NCBI GenBank assembly: GCA_003508835.1
Contig: PUFA01000068.1
Span: 248,001-312,000, forward strand
Length of the DNA: 64,000 nt
Reading direction: 5' to 3'
Source: Eonycteris spelaea
Taxonomy: Eukaryota; Chordata; Mammalia; Chiroptera; Pteropodidae
This document shows positions 22,926-34,027 of this stretch, piece after piece. Each line of letters begins with the position of its first letter. The stretch's first letter is position 1. The notes beneath the pieces are model-generated. The model was not told where the DNA came from and ran no database searches. It saw only the letters and a list, made by a program, of their open reading frames with translations. A program made the translations under genes and the position numbers.

Positions 22926-23985
22926 AAAAGTTAAGGGTCATAGGAATGGGAAAGTGGGAATGATGAGAAAATCCCAAGTGTATATGAGTGAAGATAAAAG
23001 GAGGTAAGTTGTCATGATATGTCGTGAGGGAATGAGCACTATTAATCATAGATAGGACACCTATGGTTTCTATTTTAATGCACCGAATAATATAATGTTG
23101 AAGCTCTAGAAGTTGCAGGATTTGAGCCAAATTGGATGGAAGCAAGAAAAAGGAAATTTGACATAGTCGACTAAGAGTTGAATTGTAACTAAATATAGCC
23201 ACAGAGAAGGCCTCTAGGATTTCAAAGATAAATGAACACACAAATTCCAAGAAGTACATGGAAATAATTCATCTTTTGTAAAAGTGACTGTTATGGGCTA
23301 GCTTCAAAGTTGCATTAAAAATCAAAGATATTAGAAGACCTTTAAGAGAGATTTCACCTAGGACAGGGACATTTACCTCTTGTTTGGAGGCAGAAAGAAG
23401 GGCTACATGAACGAGAACTCCAAATATGAGGCTGGGTTCATTGCTGAGTTTTACAAAGGAGGTGACTTCAGCTGTCTATTAAAGGAAGAAATGTGGCACT
23501 TGTGCTGGAAATGTATGGTTCTTAAATAAATATGTTACAGTATTTTTGTGAAGGTCCTTCCTTACCATACCCTGGAATCTCAAATTGTCACTATGTGGGA
23601 CTTGACTTATTAGAAGGTACTCGGTGAGTGTTTGTAAATTTGAATTGAATTGGCACAAAGTTTGTATGTTAGTGTTTTGTTTTATTTACACAGTTTCAGC
23701 CTTGGTAATAGTATCTAATTTAATGTAATCAGGTATCAAAGTAAAATATTTCCAGTGGAAAATACTAAGTAAACAATTCAAGAATCTGACTACATGCATA
23801 AGGAATAAGTTAACTAGGACAATATCTGGCACATAGGTACTCAAAAAAACTAGTTCCCTGCCTTTTTGTCTTCGTTCCCTAACAAAAGCACATAGAAAAG
23901 AACCAACATGCTAAAATACTTTAATAAATATTGAAATGGAATATATAGGATATCTGTCGATATCCTATATCAATTAACTATATCA
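22926..23985. other. Unassigned sequence containing the longest non-ERV minus-strand frame
   Basis: The 134-codon minus-strand frame (22855-23259) starts inside the L2 end and shows no family features. It is probably chance. A perfect 12-bp-arm hairpin lies at 23943-23970. Confidence 0.4.
23943..23970. repeat. Perfect inverted repeat, 12-bp arms, 4-nt loop
   Basis: ATATAGGATATC, then TGTC, then GATATCCTATAT. It sits just upstream of an L1 3' end. Confidence 0.85.
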
Positions 23986-23994
23986 ATATAAATA

Positions 23995-24205
23995 AAATTT
24001 TTTGGAGACTCATGGGGATGTAAAGTATAGTATAGAGAATATAGTCAATATTGTAATAACCATGTATGGTGTCAGATGGATACTAAATTTATTGAGGTGG
24101 TCACTTCATAAGTTTTATAAATGTCTAATAACTATGTTGTACACCTGAAACTGATATAATATTCTATGTCAACTGTAATTGAAAAATATTTTAAAATATT
24201 GGGAG
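23995..24205 (+). mobile_element. L1 3' end, sense, 5'-truncated
   Basis: 'TATGGTGTCAGATGGATACT', 'GGTGGTCACTTCATAAG', 'GTTGTACACCTGAAACTGAT' and 'TATGTCAACTGTAATTGAAA' form the terminal 3' untranslated region of a Laurasiatherian L1. The same terminus appears antisense at 41141-41290 and 59612-59750. Confidence 0.75.
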
Positions 24206-25010
24206 ACAAATAATCCTTACAAAGTTTGAAGTTTTATAAACTTCATTATATATATACATATACACATATATAAATGTAGATTATATATACACAGAACATG
24301 AAATGACCCCTGATGCAATAAAATGTTAATAAAAATTTCTAAATATATTGTTAAAGGATAGACTGTTGCAACGCTTTCTACATTTGCCATTAAAAATTAT
24401 TAGAATTCTGGGTGGCCAGTACTATAATTGACCTGTCAAAAAAATTGATGACTGCTCTCCCATGAGTTCTCAGGATCATTTACTCACTCATAAAAATAAG
24501 CTGATTTTCTTTGTTGACTTGAGACCATATCTTTATTGCTTTGGTAACTTTGCTTTAGTAATAGGAATTACTAAATTTGTTGTCATTTAAAGATGTTTAT
24601 TTGACTCTTTGATTTTCCTTTATAAAAGATAGTCATAGTATCAAATTAACATCTCACAAGTATTCTACCTGAGAAAGATATCGTAAAACAAATTTTTATT
24701 GTTACCCCATAGGTATAGTTTAATAGATAATGAAAATTAACGGCATGTTTAATGATATTGTGCTTATGATGAACATGCCCATTATTATAAACTCAAGCAC
24801 AGTTGAAGGAAATAGCTCAGTATAGGTATAGTGACAAACAGAATGTGGGGATGTTAAAGTATAAATGACACCTCGAAGTCACCCAATTAAATTCTTGTCA
24901 CAGATCAGTGCATTGCATACTTTAAAGATGAAGTGAGATGTATTAATTTTCAAACTTAGTAAAGTACATAGCCAGCCTATACCATAGGATACCACACTAT
25001 CAATACAGTT
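24206..25010. other. Unassigned AT-rich sequence
   Basis: A TATA/TACA-rich low-complexity patch lies at about 24246-24290. I see nothing else. Confidence 0.5.
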
Positions 25011-25014
25011 TATT

Positions 25015-25142
25015 ACTATCATTGCCTTCCAATTATCTCAACTATAAAAATAAGATAAAGAATCATGAAGTCTTATTTAAAAAGATGAAATGAAATAATG
25101 TCATAAGCACTCAATAAATGGTTGTCGTTGCTGATGTTATTA
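25015..25142 (+). repeat. MIR-family SINE 3' part, sense
   Basis: 'CAACTATAAAAATAAGATAA' and 'AAGCACTCAATAAATGGTTG' followed by 'GATGTTATTA' correspond to the sense MIR 3' region. Confidence 0.65.
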
Positions 25143-26470
25143 CCTGTTCCAAATTAATACGATCATTGTTTCCAAAACTCAACTAGGAAATATTAACAAT
25201 AATAAACCATAATATGAATTTAAGAGCAATCTTGCTTTATAACGTTTATCATCAATTGATTAAATGAAGGTAATCAAAACAAGTCTTATAAATGTATTTT
25301 CACTAAAAGCTACCATAAATATAACTACCTTTTGTAGTATGATAAAATCAAGACACTAAGATTTCAGTTCCTTATCTACATAACAAATTGGCATGCAAGA
25401 TGAAACCAAAGTTATGATTTTTACCACAATTCCCTGACTTCTCAACTAATCAAGTACTTCTATTTATCTCAATGATGAGAATAAGCAAAAAATGTTAAAA
25501 TATTCACTTTAGTATAAAAAATTATTTTTTCTTTTGCTAGTTCAATTTTTCATATAATAAATACTTACAGGAAGGACAATGAGAAGGGGAACAAAAAACC
25601 AAATTTATTATGCCACAATAATGGATTAAAACTTTAAAAACTCCTCAAGGAATGTGATTCAATATTGGAAACAATAATTTCGGCTGGTCATTTCTATATG
25701 TAACATTTACTCATAAAGGATTACTCAGTCTAAATCATCTGCAAATTGTAAAACTCAAGAAGTTGTATTTTCATAACACCAATCTTGAAAGATGAAAGTG
25801 ATTTAATAGAAATACCAATTATCTTCTGCTCCTCATTTTGGTCGGAATGGCAGTGAATCTCTTTCTAGACCAAAAATGCTCAAAATGCTACAACAGAGGG
25901 TCCAACAGGGTGATGTTATCAACAATTCTAGGAAAAATCAATAAATACGGGGGAAGGGGGGAAAATTAAAAAGGTTTAAAAAATGGATAGTGATAGAATT
26001 GGGTTAGAAAGAACAAAGAGATGAGAATAAAATGGATGACCAAGATGTTGAGCAACCAACTCAATTATATCCAGAATTTCTTTTCTCCTTGGCTTTTATT
26101 AGCGGTGCAATTTCTCTTTCCAAATTCATTTAAAAACAGAAATGGAAAGACTATGAGAAATATTACCATTACTAAGGTCTTATTAGTCTAGATTTAATTT
26201 CTCGCCATTTTGCTGTCAAATTTTAATTGAGCTCAAAGTTTTGAAAATGTGTTACATTTGTATAAGCAAAATTGCTTTGAAGAAATGCCACCCTTTCTTA
26301 ATTGCTTGCTAATTTTACTTTATAAGTATTGATAAATGAACCAATTAGGGTCCTGGCAGAAAGAATTTGGCACACTAAAACAGAATAATTAAGGTGTATG
26401 GTATATGACAGAGAAACTATTTGTAAAGGTATAGGTGGAGTTAAAAACCTCAACAAGGTATAGTAAAGAA
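25143..26470. other. Unassigned AT-rich sequence
   Basis: I recognise no gene or repeat. G-runs occur near 25948-25964. Confidence 0.45.
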
Positions 26471-27123
26471 CCCAACAGATAGCAACCACAGTGAGCTGTT
26501 ACCACCATAGGCCTTAATGGGCAACAGAAGTAGTTACCCAGCAAGTGGTCAAGTGGCATTATTGTATGGGATATTATGACAATAGATAGACATTTTGTAA
26601 GTCCACAAATGGTGCTAGCAAACCACAGAGGATAGAAAGAAAATTCCATATAGAGAATATATGCCTCTCCCTGCAAGGACTGATATTTGTCTATCCTCCC
26701 ATCCTCTGCCTATGAAAGATGAGGTCAAACAAGCAATCTGCCTGTTGGTCACTAGCACCTCTATAGAATGATCTCATATTAAGGCTTTGGTATAGGCCTC
26801 TACTGTTGGCAGGTGGGCATTTAACAATGTTAGAAATCAAGTCAGACTTAATAAGGAGAAATCCATGTGTTTAAATCAAGGCATAGCCTCCATCCATGTT
26901 AATTATTGCACTTTGTACCTAGTAGACTTATTGGATAAGCATTGAAGTGGCTAGAAGAAAGGTATTCTGACATTTACAAAATAGGTCATCCTGTCCACAT
27001 GATTGCTGAAACCCATCTCTGTGGTAGATGGACATTTACACTGTATGTGAATATCTTGACATTCTATGGTTTTTCCAGGATGGTCATCAACATCTCTCTC
27101 ATGAGGTAATTATCATAAATATT
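26471..27123. mobile_element. Possible old ERV-derived internal sequence (low confidence)
   Basis: This is a GC-richer block, adjacent to an LTR-like repeat, with short broken frames (26298-26489 and 26389-26676 on minus). The texture suggests an ancient retroviral interior, but no motif is certain. Confidence 0.25.
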
Positions 27124-27640
27124 TGTAATGGTTAGTTTTATATATCAACTTGACTGGACTAAGGGATACCCAGATAGCTGGTTAAACATTATTTCTGGGA
27201 GTGTCTGTGAGGGTGCTCTGGGAGAGATTAGCATCTGATTTAGTAGGCTGAGTAAAGAGATCAGCCCTCACAAATGTGACCAGGTATCATCCGACCTGTT
27301 GAGGGCCTGAATGAAGCAAAAGGGTAAGGCATGGGTAAATAATTCTCTCTCATCTTGAGCTGGGATGTAGATCTTTTCCTGTCCTAGGAAATTAAAGGTT
27401 CTGATTCTTAGGCTCTTAGATTCTAGAACTTAAACCAGCAGACTCACCACCATCCCACCACCACCACACACACACACACACACACATACACACTTCTCCT
27501 AGTTGTAGACACCAGATCATGGGACTTCTCAATCTCTATAACCATGTGAGCCAATTCCTATAATAAATCTCTTATCTATCTCTATATTCTTTATCGATAT
27601 TTTATTTGTTCTGTTTTCTTTGGATAATATTGACTAATAA
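27124..27640 (+). mobile_element. LTR-like interspersed repeat, family not assigned
   Basis: It starts TGTAATGGTTAGTTTTATATA and contains 'ATCAACTTGACTGGACTAAG', 'AACATTATTTCTGGGAGTG' and 'GGGACTTCTCAATCTCTATA'. An AATAAA signal ('TATAATAAATCTC') lies near 27560, and it ends near 'ATATTGACTAATAA'. The layout (TG start, AATAAA near the end) is that of an LTR seen widely in placental genomes. An imperfect (CCACCA)n(CA)n tract lies inside at 27445-27490. Confidence 0.55.
27445..27492. repeat. (CCA)n(CA)n microsatellite
   Basis: A CCACCACC stretch runs into about 11 CA units, interrupted once by TA. It lies inside the LTR-like repeat. Confidence 0.85.
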
Positions 27641-28540
27641 AATATTTTTGTCCTGTTTTTACTAATTCCCTGATGAGATGACCAACTTATCAGAAACTTT
27701 TGTTGAATTAGTGTGGGTCAGGACTTGGGCCATCTCTCCTTCACACAAAGTAGATATAAACATAAAACAAAGGATTGCCTTGAACCATTGCCTTTGAGGG
27801 CCACCTCGAAGTAGATAGTAGTACAAAGGCCATTTCATCCAGTTGGTGCTGGCATACCTGAAGTTGTATAAAAATACTCATGAAGCAATAGATGCAAATT
27901 GAGATAAAGCTACAAGCTATAATATGAGAATCAGAGCCGCCTACTCAAGCAGTTTACTTGTACTTTCTAGACTTTCTGGAGCTCAAACTTTTATACACCA
28001 TTTGTAATTTATGAGGGAATGCTACTGCATACATCTAACTTTATTATTCAGTAGATAGGATGATGCCTAGCATATGATGGATGAGTCAGGTCACGTAATC
28101 TTTTTTGCTCTTCAATCAGACATTCAGAATGTATAGAGCTCAATATCAAGCCAAAAACTGATTTTCAAATGGAATATAGTTATTTGTAAAAGAAGACATA
28201 GCCTTAGAAGAGAAGTCGAGGGATCTTCACTGTGATTCTTCTATTCTGGCTTGCTGAATTCTTCATATAGCATTTTTCTCTACCAAAGGCACTTCCAGTT
28301 TTATTAGGTCTGCTAAGTCATAAGACCCAAGTGGTAATGCAAGTTGTACCACAGCTTGACCTTATTCAAAGCCTTTTCTTGCTCAAGCTCCACTCAAAAC
28401 TAGTGGTCTTGCAGGTTACCAGGAAAATGGAACACAGCATAATGGCAGTACGGTGTGTGTTATTTCCAAAGCCCAAAAAGGAGTTCCAAAAGAAATTCCC
28501 TCATCTGTCATGTTTTGAGATAGCAGGTTCATCAGTGTGA
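27641..28540. mobile_element. Possible old ERV-derived internal sequence (low confidence)
   Basis: This block continues the texture of 26471-27123 after the LTR-like insertion. A plus-strand frame of 69 codons (28331-28540) has no recognisable domain. I keep this call only because of the neighbouring LTR-type sequence. Confidence 0.2.
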
Positions 28541-29080
28541 CTCTGTTTAAAATAAAAATGCACAGTGCACCAGGCTGCCAGACCCCTACAAGTTATACCA
28601 ATGTAGCAAGCTTCTAAACTCTTGTAAGTTTCATCTTCTATCCGTGGACATACATTTTTCTTATTAATGCAACTAGATGGTTACCAATTCCTGTGCACAT
28701 TTGATTACTATATATAATGAATTACAGTAATGTAATGTTCTGTGGGTAATCAAGATCCCTCTGGAATTTGTTGTGACAAATAAAATGAGAATTAACACAG
28801 CCTTGAAGCAATGTGAAATACTGTTGTTTTCTTGTGTAAAGGGAAACATGTTCTGATTACCTTTGTTGATACATATTGGTGGGGGAGCATTTTCTATACC
28901 AGGTATCCCAGGTGCCAGGATCTTTATTGGTTTATTTCAGGAAAAAAAAAAAAAAAACCTGAATCTAACATCACAGCTGCAATTAGCATCACTGCGTGAT
29001 TATAAGAATCTGGTCATTCTTCAGGTGAGTTGAATGTGAATGTTGCAGTGAATGTTGCAGGACTCTCCAGCCTTCATCTT
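28541..29080. other. Unassigned sequence with an A16 run and an exon-like 84-nt segment
   Basis: A run of 16 A lies at 28942-28957. Between TTTATTTCAG (28931-28940) and TCAG|GTGAGT (29021-29030) there is an 84-nt open segment (see findings). No repeat family is recognised. Confidence 0.35.
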
Positions 29081-29083
29081 TCA

Positions 29084-29144
29084 AATCTTTTAAGGTGGCA
29101 TTATATATATATATAATCTTTTAAGGTGGCATTATATATATAAG

Positions 29145-29145
<1 letters not shown>
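29084..29145. repeat. Tandem duplication, 31-bp period, two copies
   Basis: AATCTTTTAAGGTGGCATTA followed by a TA run occurs at 29084 and again at 29115. The copies are essentially identical, so the duplication is recent relative to the surrounding repeats. Confidence 0.85.
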
Positions 29146-29149
<4 letters not shown>

Positions 29150-29188
<39 letters not shown>

Positions 29189-29209
29189 CACACACACACA
29201 CACACACAC
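29150..29209. repeat. (TG)n-TATA-(CA)n microsatellite forming a perfect palindrome
   Basis: TG units run to GTATAC and then CA units. Bases 29164-29209 are a perfect 46-bp inverted repeat centred between 29186 and 29187. The 81-codon frame at 29146-29391 is only a read through this tract. Confidence 0.9.
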
Positions 29210-29214
29210 TTCTG

Positions 29215-30040
29215 GTATTATGCTACTTTTTAAATACTTTGCAAGAGAGAGAACAATCCCAGGTGCTTCTACTTGGCCTTTCCTATCATAACAACCCTCA
29301 CAACATGGGACAGGAAGCCAATGTGGGATTTCTGCCAGTTACCCCACATGCCTATCTAGATCCTATATGTATTCTGGGAATGGGAACATAATCACAGAAT
29401 GTATTCACAGTCCCACTGGACCAACTGTAAAACAGACTTTGTCCAGGACTAATCTCTTGATTTTCATGAGCATTTGCTATGACTGATCACAGCGACATTG
29501 GGAATTAGCATTAACTCAAAATGTTATATATTAAGCTCTGAAAACTCTAGATATTTTACTTTCATAAATGCGTAACCACTCTGGTAAATATCTACAGATT
29601 CTTCTGGGAAAATGTTGGGTGAAGACTTATAGTATACCATAATTTTCTTATAATTCTATCTTCTACCTTAACTAATGCCCTCCCTCCCCGCCACCCCCCC
29701 CAGTATCTAAACTGCCGTAGTTCTAAGATCTAAGAAAGAGGCTGTGAATCCCAACTATAGCAAAATTAATTAGGATATTTTTCCATTAGACTTAAAATAA
29801 TGTGCATGTATGCAAACAGTACTTATTATTCACAGTATGCAAATAATACTTATCATCTGTAAATTCACCAACACACTAGAATTAATTTGTAACCCCAAAT
29901 CTATACTTGCTGGTTCTCAGTCATATTTGAACATGTATAGAGTGAGGAAAATTTTGAGAACCTGAGGCCCATGTTCCCAGCTGAGTCTGAACAAGGTAGT
30001 GCTCTACCTTCTTGTTTCAGCTCTTATACGTAAACAGATG
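29215..30040. other. Unassigned sequence
   Basis: A C-rich run (29683-29702) is the only notable local feature. I recognise no gene or repeat. Confidence 0.45.
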
Positions 30041-30044
30041 TCCT

Positions 30045-30477
30045 TTTTAAGTACATTTGATAACATGTTTTCCACATTTTTGCTTTTTTGTTAGTGACTT
30101 CACTATTTGAAATGTCTCCCAAGCATAGAGCCGAAATGCTACATAGCGTGCTTGTACCATGAGGCTGTGATAAGCCCTCTCGAGAAAATACATGTGGTGG
30201 GTAAGCTTCATACATGCATGAATTATAGTGCTGATAGCCATGAGTTTAATGGTAATAAATCAATATATAGTAAATAAAGTGTCTTTAAACAGAAACACAC
30301 ATAAAGCAAGGTTATGTATTGATAAGTTGATGAAAACGTTGATGAATGGAGGCTTGTAGGAACCTAACCCTGTATTTCTCCCATGAAGCAGTGGTTCAGT
30401 GTTTCCTAATTCGGTGTTCTAGTGACTTTATAGAATATAACTACCACAAATAATGAGTACAGTGAGAATTAACTGTG
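30045..30477 (+). mobile_element. Tigger-type (pogo/Tc1-mariner) DNA transposon fragment, internally deleted
   Basis: From the ATG at 30112 the plus strand reads MSPKHRAEMLHSV, then after a stop GCDKPSREKIHVVGKLH, NYSADSHEFNGNKSIYSK and SVFKQKHT. This is the N-terminal helix-turn-helix region of a pogo-family transposase (Tigger/CENP-B-like), with in-frame stops. After that, 'AACCTAACCCTGTATTTCTC' and 'TATAGAATATAACTACCAC' lead to a terminal 'GAGAATTAACTG' near 30463-30475, the inverted-terminal-repeat end. Most of the transposase gene is missing. Tigger elements moved by cut-and-paste into TA sites early in placental evolution. Confidence 0.7.
30112..30300 (+). pseudogene. Tigger transposase N-terminal remnant
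   Basis: About 62 codons with two in-frame stops (after HSVLVP and before SVFKQKHT) keep the pattern EKI-V--KL----NYS----HEF-----S-Y, typical of the DNA-binding domain of pogo-type transposases. Not functional. Confidence 0.65.
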
Positions 30478-30479
30478 CA

Positions 30480-31135
30480 TAAACATATATGTATTAAAAA
30501 ACACTTTAGTAATCTGCTTATCAATTTCATTCCTAAAGACACTGTGATCAATTAGCCATTGTGGTAGATAGTTATGTGTGAAACATTCTAATTATCCATC
30601 CCAAATAGATTATTGTGGTAACTATGCCCACCCTCCCTTAGAATTAACTAATACATCTGGCCTCTCCATTCTGGAATCGTATTATTCCTAGTGAAATCAG
30701 AGATCCAATTCCATTTCATCTACCTGCACCAACATCCCTGAACTACAGAGAACAGCCTCCACAGAGGTTTCAAGGATGCTAATGTGCTTTAATCAATGAA
30801 TTTCAATACCTTGGTGAAGAGTCATCTGGGCCTTCCCAGATGGTATACGGTTAGGGGGTAGAGAGCATCTTACACCTAATTGATTCGTTTAAACCTACCA
30901 AGTTCCTGGAGTCTTCCAGCTCTTTTCTCTGCCACATGACAAGAAAGTTCCAGCATTTTAATCTCATTTTTTATAGATCCTTGTTAAGTCTTAACTTTTT
31001 AGTGCTAACAGTAAGCATTAATGCCTCTCCTGGGTCTTTTCCGTATAAGTGCACCAATTTCATTAATTCAGCCCAATCAAGCATTACATTTTATTTTCCT
31101 TAGTCTAACATCTTTACAATTCATTCATATATATG
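30480..31135. other. Unassigned sequence
   Basis: I recognise no gene. A partial resemblance to LTR-flanking sequence cannot be confirmed by eye. Confidence 0.4.
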
Positions 31136-31139
31136 CTCC

Positions 31140-32430
31140 CTAGATTCCTGGTGGTGTAAATTGGTAGGGTTCCACAAGTTCTTCAGTGTACAGTGTAACT
31201 TTTTGCATACCAGACCTTGCATGTTACTATCTGAACTATATTGGGTCTAACTCTTATGTATGGAGAGACAACATATTGAGGGATCAAGGAAAGGGGGATC
31301 CTGAGGAGTATGGGCATACTATTGTGAATTAAGTGTCTCAGATAAAATTACTGAAAGGCAATTATGCAACTGAAATCCTGGTTCATTCATATGTGGTGTA
31401 AGGAGAGAAGGGTTGCTTCCCCCACCAAAGGAGGTTCATTGAACTCTGTGACTTCTTCAGTCTCATCTATGGTTGCCAACGTATGCACTTACCATATCTC
31501 AGGGTCTTGCTGCTTCTACATCAGCCCTTGAAGTTTGACATAAGAGTCATGACTGGGTTGAATATTTAAATGATATTTCAACTCTATAAGGCCCCAAGTT
31601 TTATCTTCTGTAATGTATATTATCCTGTGACTGCAGGAGATCAGAGACTGCTTCAAAGCTATTGTAACAGATTTAGAAAAAATATATTTTCTATTGTTTT
31701 TTTTCTGCAGGAGATCAGAGACTCCTTCAAAACTGCTATAATGGATTTTTAAAATATGTGTGTTCCATTTGTTTTTCTTCTGAGTTGGGCAACAGAAGCT
31801 TTCAATGTATCTTTCTCCCTGTGTATAATTGCTCACATTTTCAACATCAGCTCTGGTGTAGCATTTTTTATAATCAGTGTACTTGCCAAGGTTAGCAATA
31901 GCCATTTGACTTCCCAGCACCTTGCTCTCTACCTGCATTTCATCCATGCTACCACTGGTGGTAATATCTATGGTCATGATACCTCCTCAAGGTACAGACT
32001 TCCAGTACCCCATTTCTCTTTAGCAAGATAATACCACAAACCTACTTTAAAGGTCTGTTTTGGGGGATAGCTTCCTTAACCAATTACTGTAAAAGTCAGA
32101 TATGAAGAAGAAAGTGAAGGCACACTTAAATGGGGTAATTTGGGGAAGTATAATAGACTATTTACAAATGTGTGAGCAGTAAGCGAAGATGTAGTGTTCT
32201 GAGATAGCAACACAGGGTGGATTTGTTGCTACTAAGCTAGATGAAGCAAGTAGACAATAGGTACTGGAGTCCAAAAGACGTACCTGTATCAGAGGGCCAT
32301 GCAACATGAGCCATGACTTTCAATAGTAACACACAGCTAATCGTCAGTGACACAAGCAGAAAGGAGATAGGAAGTACCAATCCAGACTCAAATCTTCTAC
32401 TTTTAAAACCTAGACTTAAAACTCCTCTCA
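31140..32430 (-). mobile_element. Probable ERVL-class internal region (gag-like), antisense, degenerate
   Basis: This GC-richer 1.3-kb block holds the longest frame in the window (153 codons, minus strand, 31516-31977). The blocks 'GGCCCCAAGTTTTATCTTCT', 'CCATTTGACTTCCCAGCACC' and 'TTGCTCTCTACCTGCATTTC' feel like an old, widely dispersed retroviral-type interior read in reverse. The frame shows no zinc knuckle or protease motif I can identify. It spans a 74-bp tandem duplication, so it is unlikely to be an intact ancestral frame. Class assignment is inference. Confidence 0.4.
31631..31755. repeat. Tandem duplication, 74-bp period, two diverged copies
   Basis: CTGCAGGAGATCAGAGACT begins at 31631 and again at 31705. 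Similarity then continues with differences (CTTCAAAGCTATTGTAACAG versus CCTTCAAAACTGCTATAATG). Confidence 0.8.
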
Positions 32431-32538
32431 CTATTTATTCATTAATCAGAGAAACATGGTAGATGTTGGAAAAATGAAGTCAATTGATGTAGTCAAAAAT
32501 GTTTAGGTTTCTGGGGCACAAAGCATAATAAAGAGTAC

Positions 32539-32539
<1 letters not shown>

Positions 32540-32573
<34 letters not shown>
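32540..32573. repeat. (AC)n microsatellite
   Basis: Seventeen uninterrupted AC units. Confidence 0.95.
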
Positions 32574-32575
<2 letters not shown>

Positions 32576-32769
32576 TATTTTCATTTACTCAACTTAAGTT
32601 GAATAAATTATACCTGGGACAGACTGTTGTTTTGATAGAAACCAAAATGAACTACAAACTACTTTTTCCCTACATTGCAATGAAGGAAGCAGAATAAACA
32701 TGTGCATAAAAGAAAAGCATATAAAAGCTGATATGCATGTATAAAGAAAAAAATAATTAATTTGGGGTG

Positions 32770-33075
32770 AAAAGTAAGAAGGCTTTATAGAGTTGGCTCT
32801 AAAAGAATTTATAGGAATTCACTATATGGAGGATCAAAGAAGAGGCCATTGTACACAGGGGAAATAGCATGGATAAAGGCAGGGAGGTATAAAATGTGTT
32901 ATAAGGGAATGGTGGGTAGTTTAATGTGGTGAAATTTTAAAATATGTAAGTGAAAATAACTGGGAATGTGATTGAAACAGGCCAATATCTTCTTAAGAAG
33001 GATCTTTAAAAACATATTAAGGAGCTTAAATTTTACCTTTCAGGCAATGAGAAAACAGTGAAGTTTACTAAGCAA
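32770..33075 (-). repeat. L2 fragment, antisense
   Basis: 'GAAGGCTTTATAGAG', 'GGATAAAGGCAGGGAGGTAT', 'AAGGAGCTTAAATTTTACCT' and 'CAGGCAATGAGAAAACAGTG' follow the reversed L2 3' untranslated order. Confidence 0.6.
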
Positions 33076-34025
33076 CATCTGTGTCTGGGAATTTATTTAG
33101 ACTTTCTCTGAAATGTTACTTTTACTAAATCACAGTGCCTACCTTTGGAAACTCTAAGCTAAGCAACTGGATGCTACACAAAAATTACATGAATACATCC
33201 TAAAGGACAATTTTTTGACATTGAATGCATACATAATAATTTAGCTCAGGTTTTTCACATTTACTGATAACTCTTTCACCTGAGAGATTGATTCTAAGAA
33301 ACCAAAAATCAGGAAAGTCAAGTTATTGTGTTAACGTAGTCTAGAAATATTTCTTTAACGCCAAAGTAATTCTATCATTTGATCCATTGAAAAGAATCCA
33401 ACTTATATATTACCACATTGTTATTGCTTCTTGCTTAGTGATAAAAAAAGAGGTATTTTGTCAATATATTGGCAACAAAAAACTCCATGTCATATGATTG
33501 CCTTGCAGACTGTTCTCATTTTCTTTTATTTTTTAGAAAAACAATGTGGTAAACTGACATTATTGGCAAATATAAAAGTTAAGAGATTCTACTCAGATTA
33601 CATTTCTAGTATAATAATTCTTCTGCCAAATACACTACATAATATCATGTCATAAGAAAATTTTTTTCATTTTTCTTTACAGCGGGTGAGTAGTCATTGT
33701 TTCAATTTTAGAATTAAAAAACCTAAAACATACATAATGACTTGCATATTTCACTTAAAATTACAAAGATGAATGCTTAAAAAAAACTAACTGCAAAATT
33801 ACGTTAAGGAGGGAGAAGCAAAAAGTAAACAATGACAATACAGTTATAGATTTAAAACAAAATTATATTAAGGAAATATTAAATCTAGATGACAGATATT
33901 AGGCAAAACATTTATTATACTAATAAATGTAAATGGTGAAGCCTCACATAATTAAAAAAGATATTATTGCATTGAAAAACAAAGCACCTATATACTACTT
34001 ATGAGACATTTAAAAATCGTAACTT
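33076..34025. other. Unassigned AT-rich sequence
   Basis: A 74-codon plus-strand frame (33431-33655) has no recognisable feature. I see no repeats. Confidence 0.5.
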
Positions 34026-34027
34026 TA

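Noticed and set aside
22855..23259. 134-codon minus-strand frame
   Set aside because: It starts within an L2 3' end, has no recognisable domain, and its biased hydrophobic and Ser/Thr/His-rich composition is typical of antisense AT-rich DNA.
29146..29391. 81-codon plus-strand frame beginning MYVCVCVCVCV
   Set aside because: Its first third is simply the translated TG/CA microsatellite.
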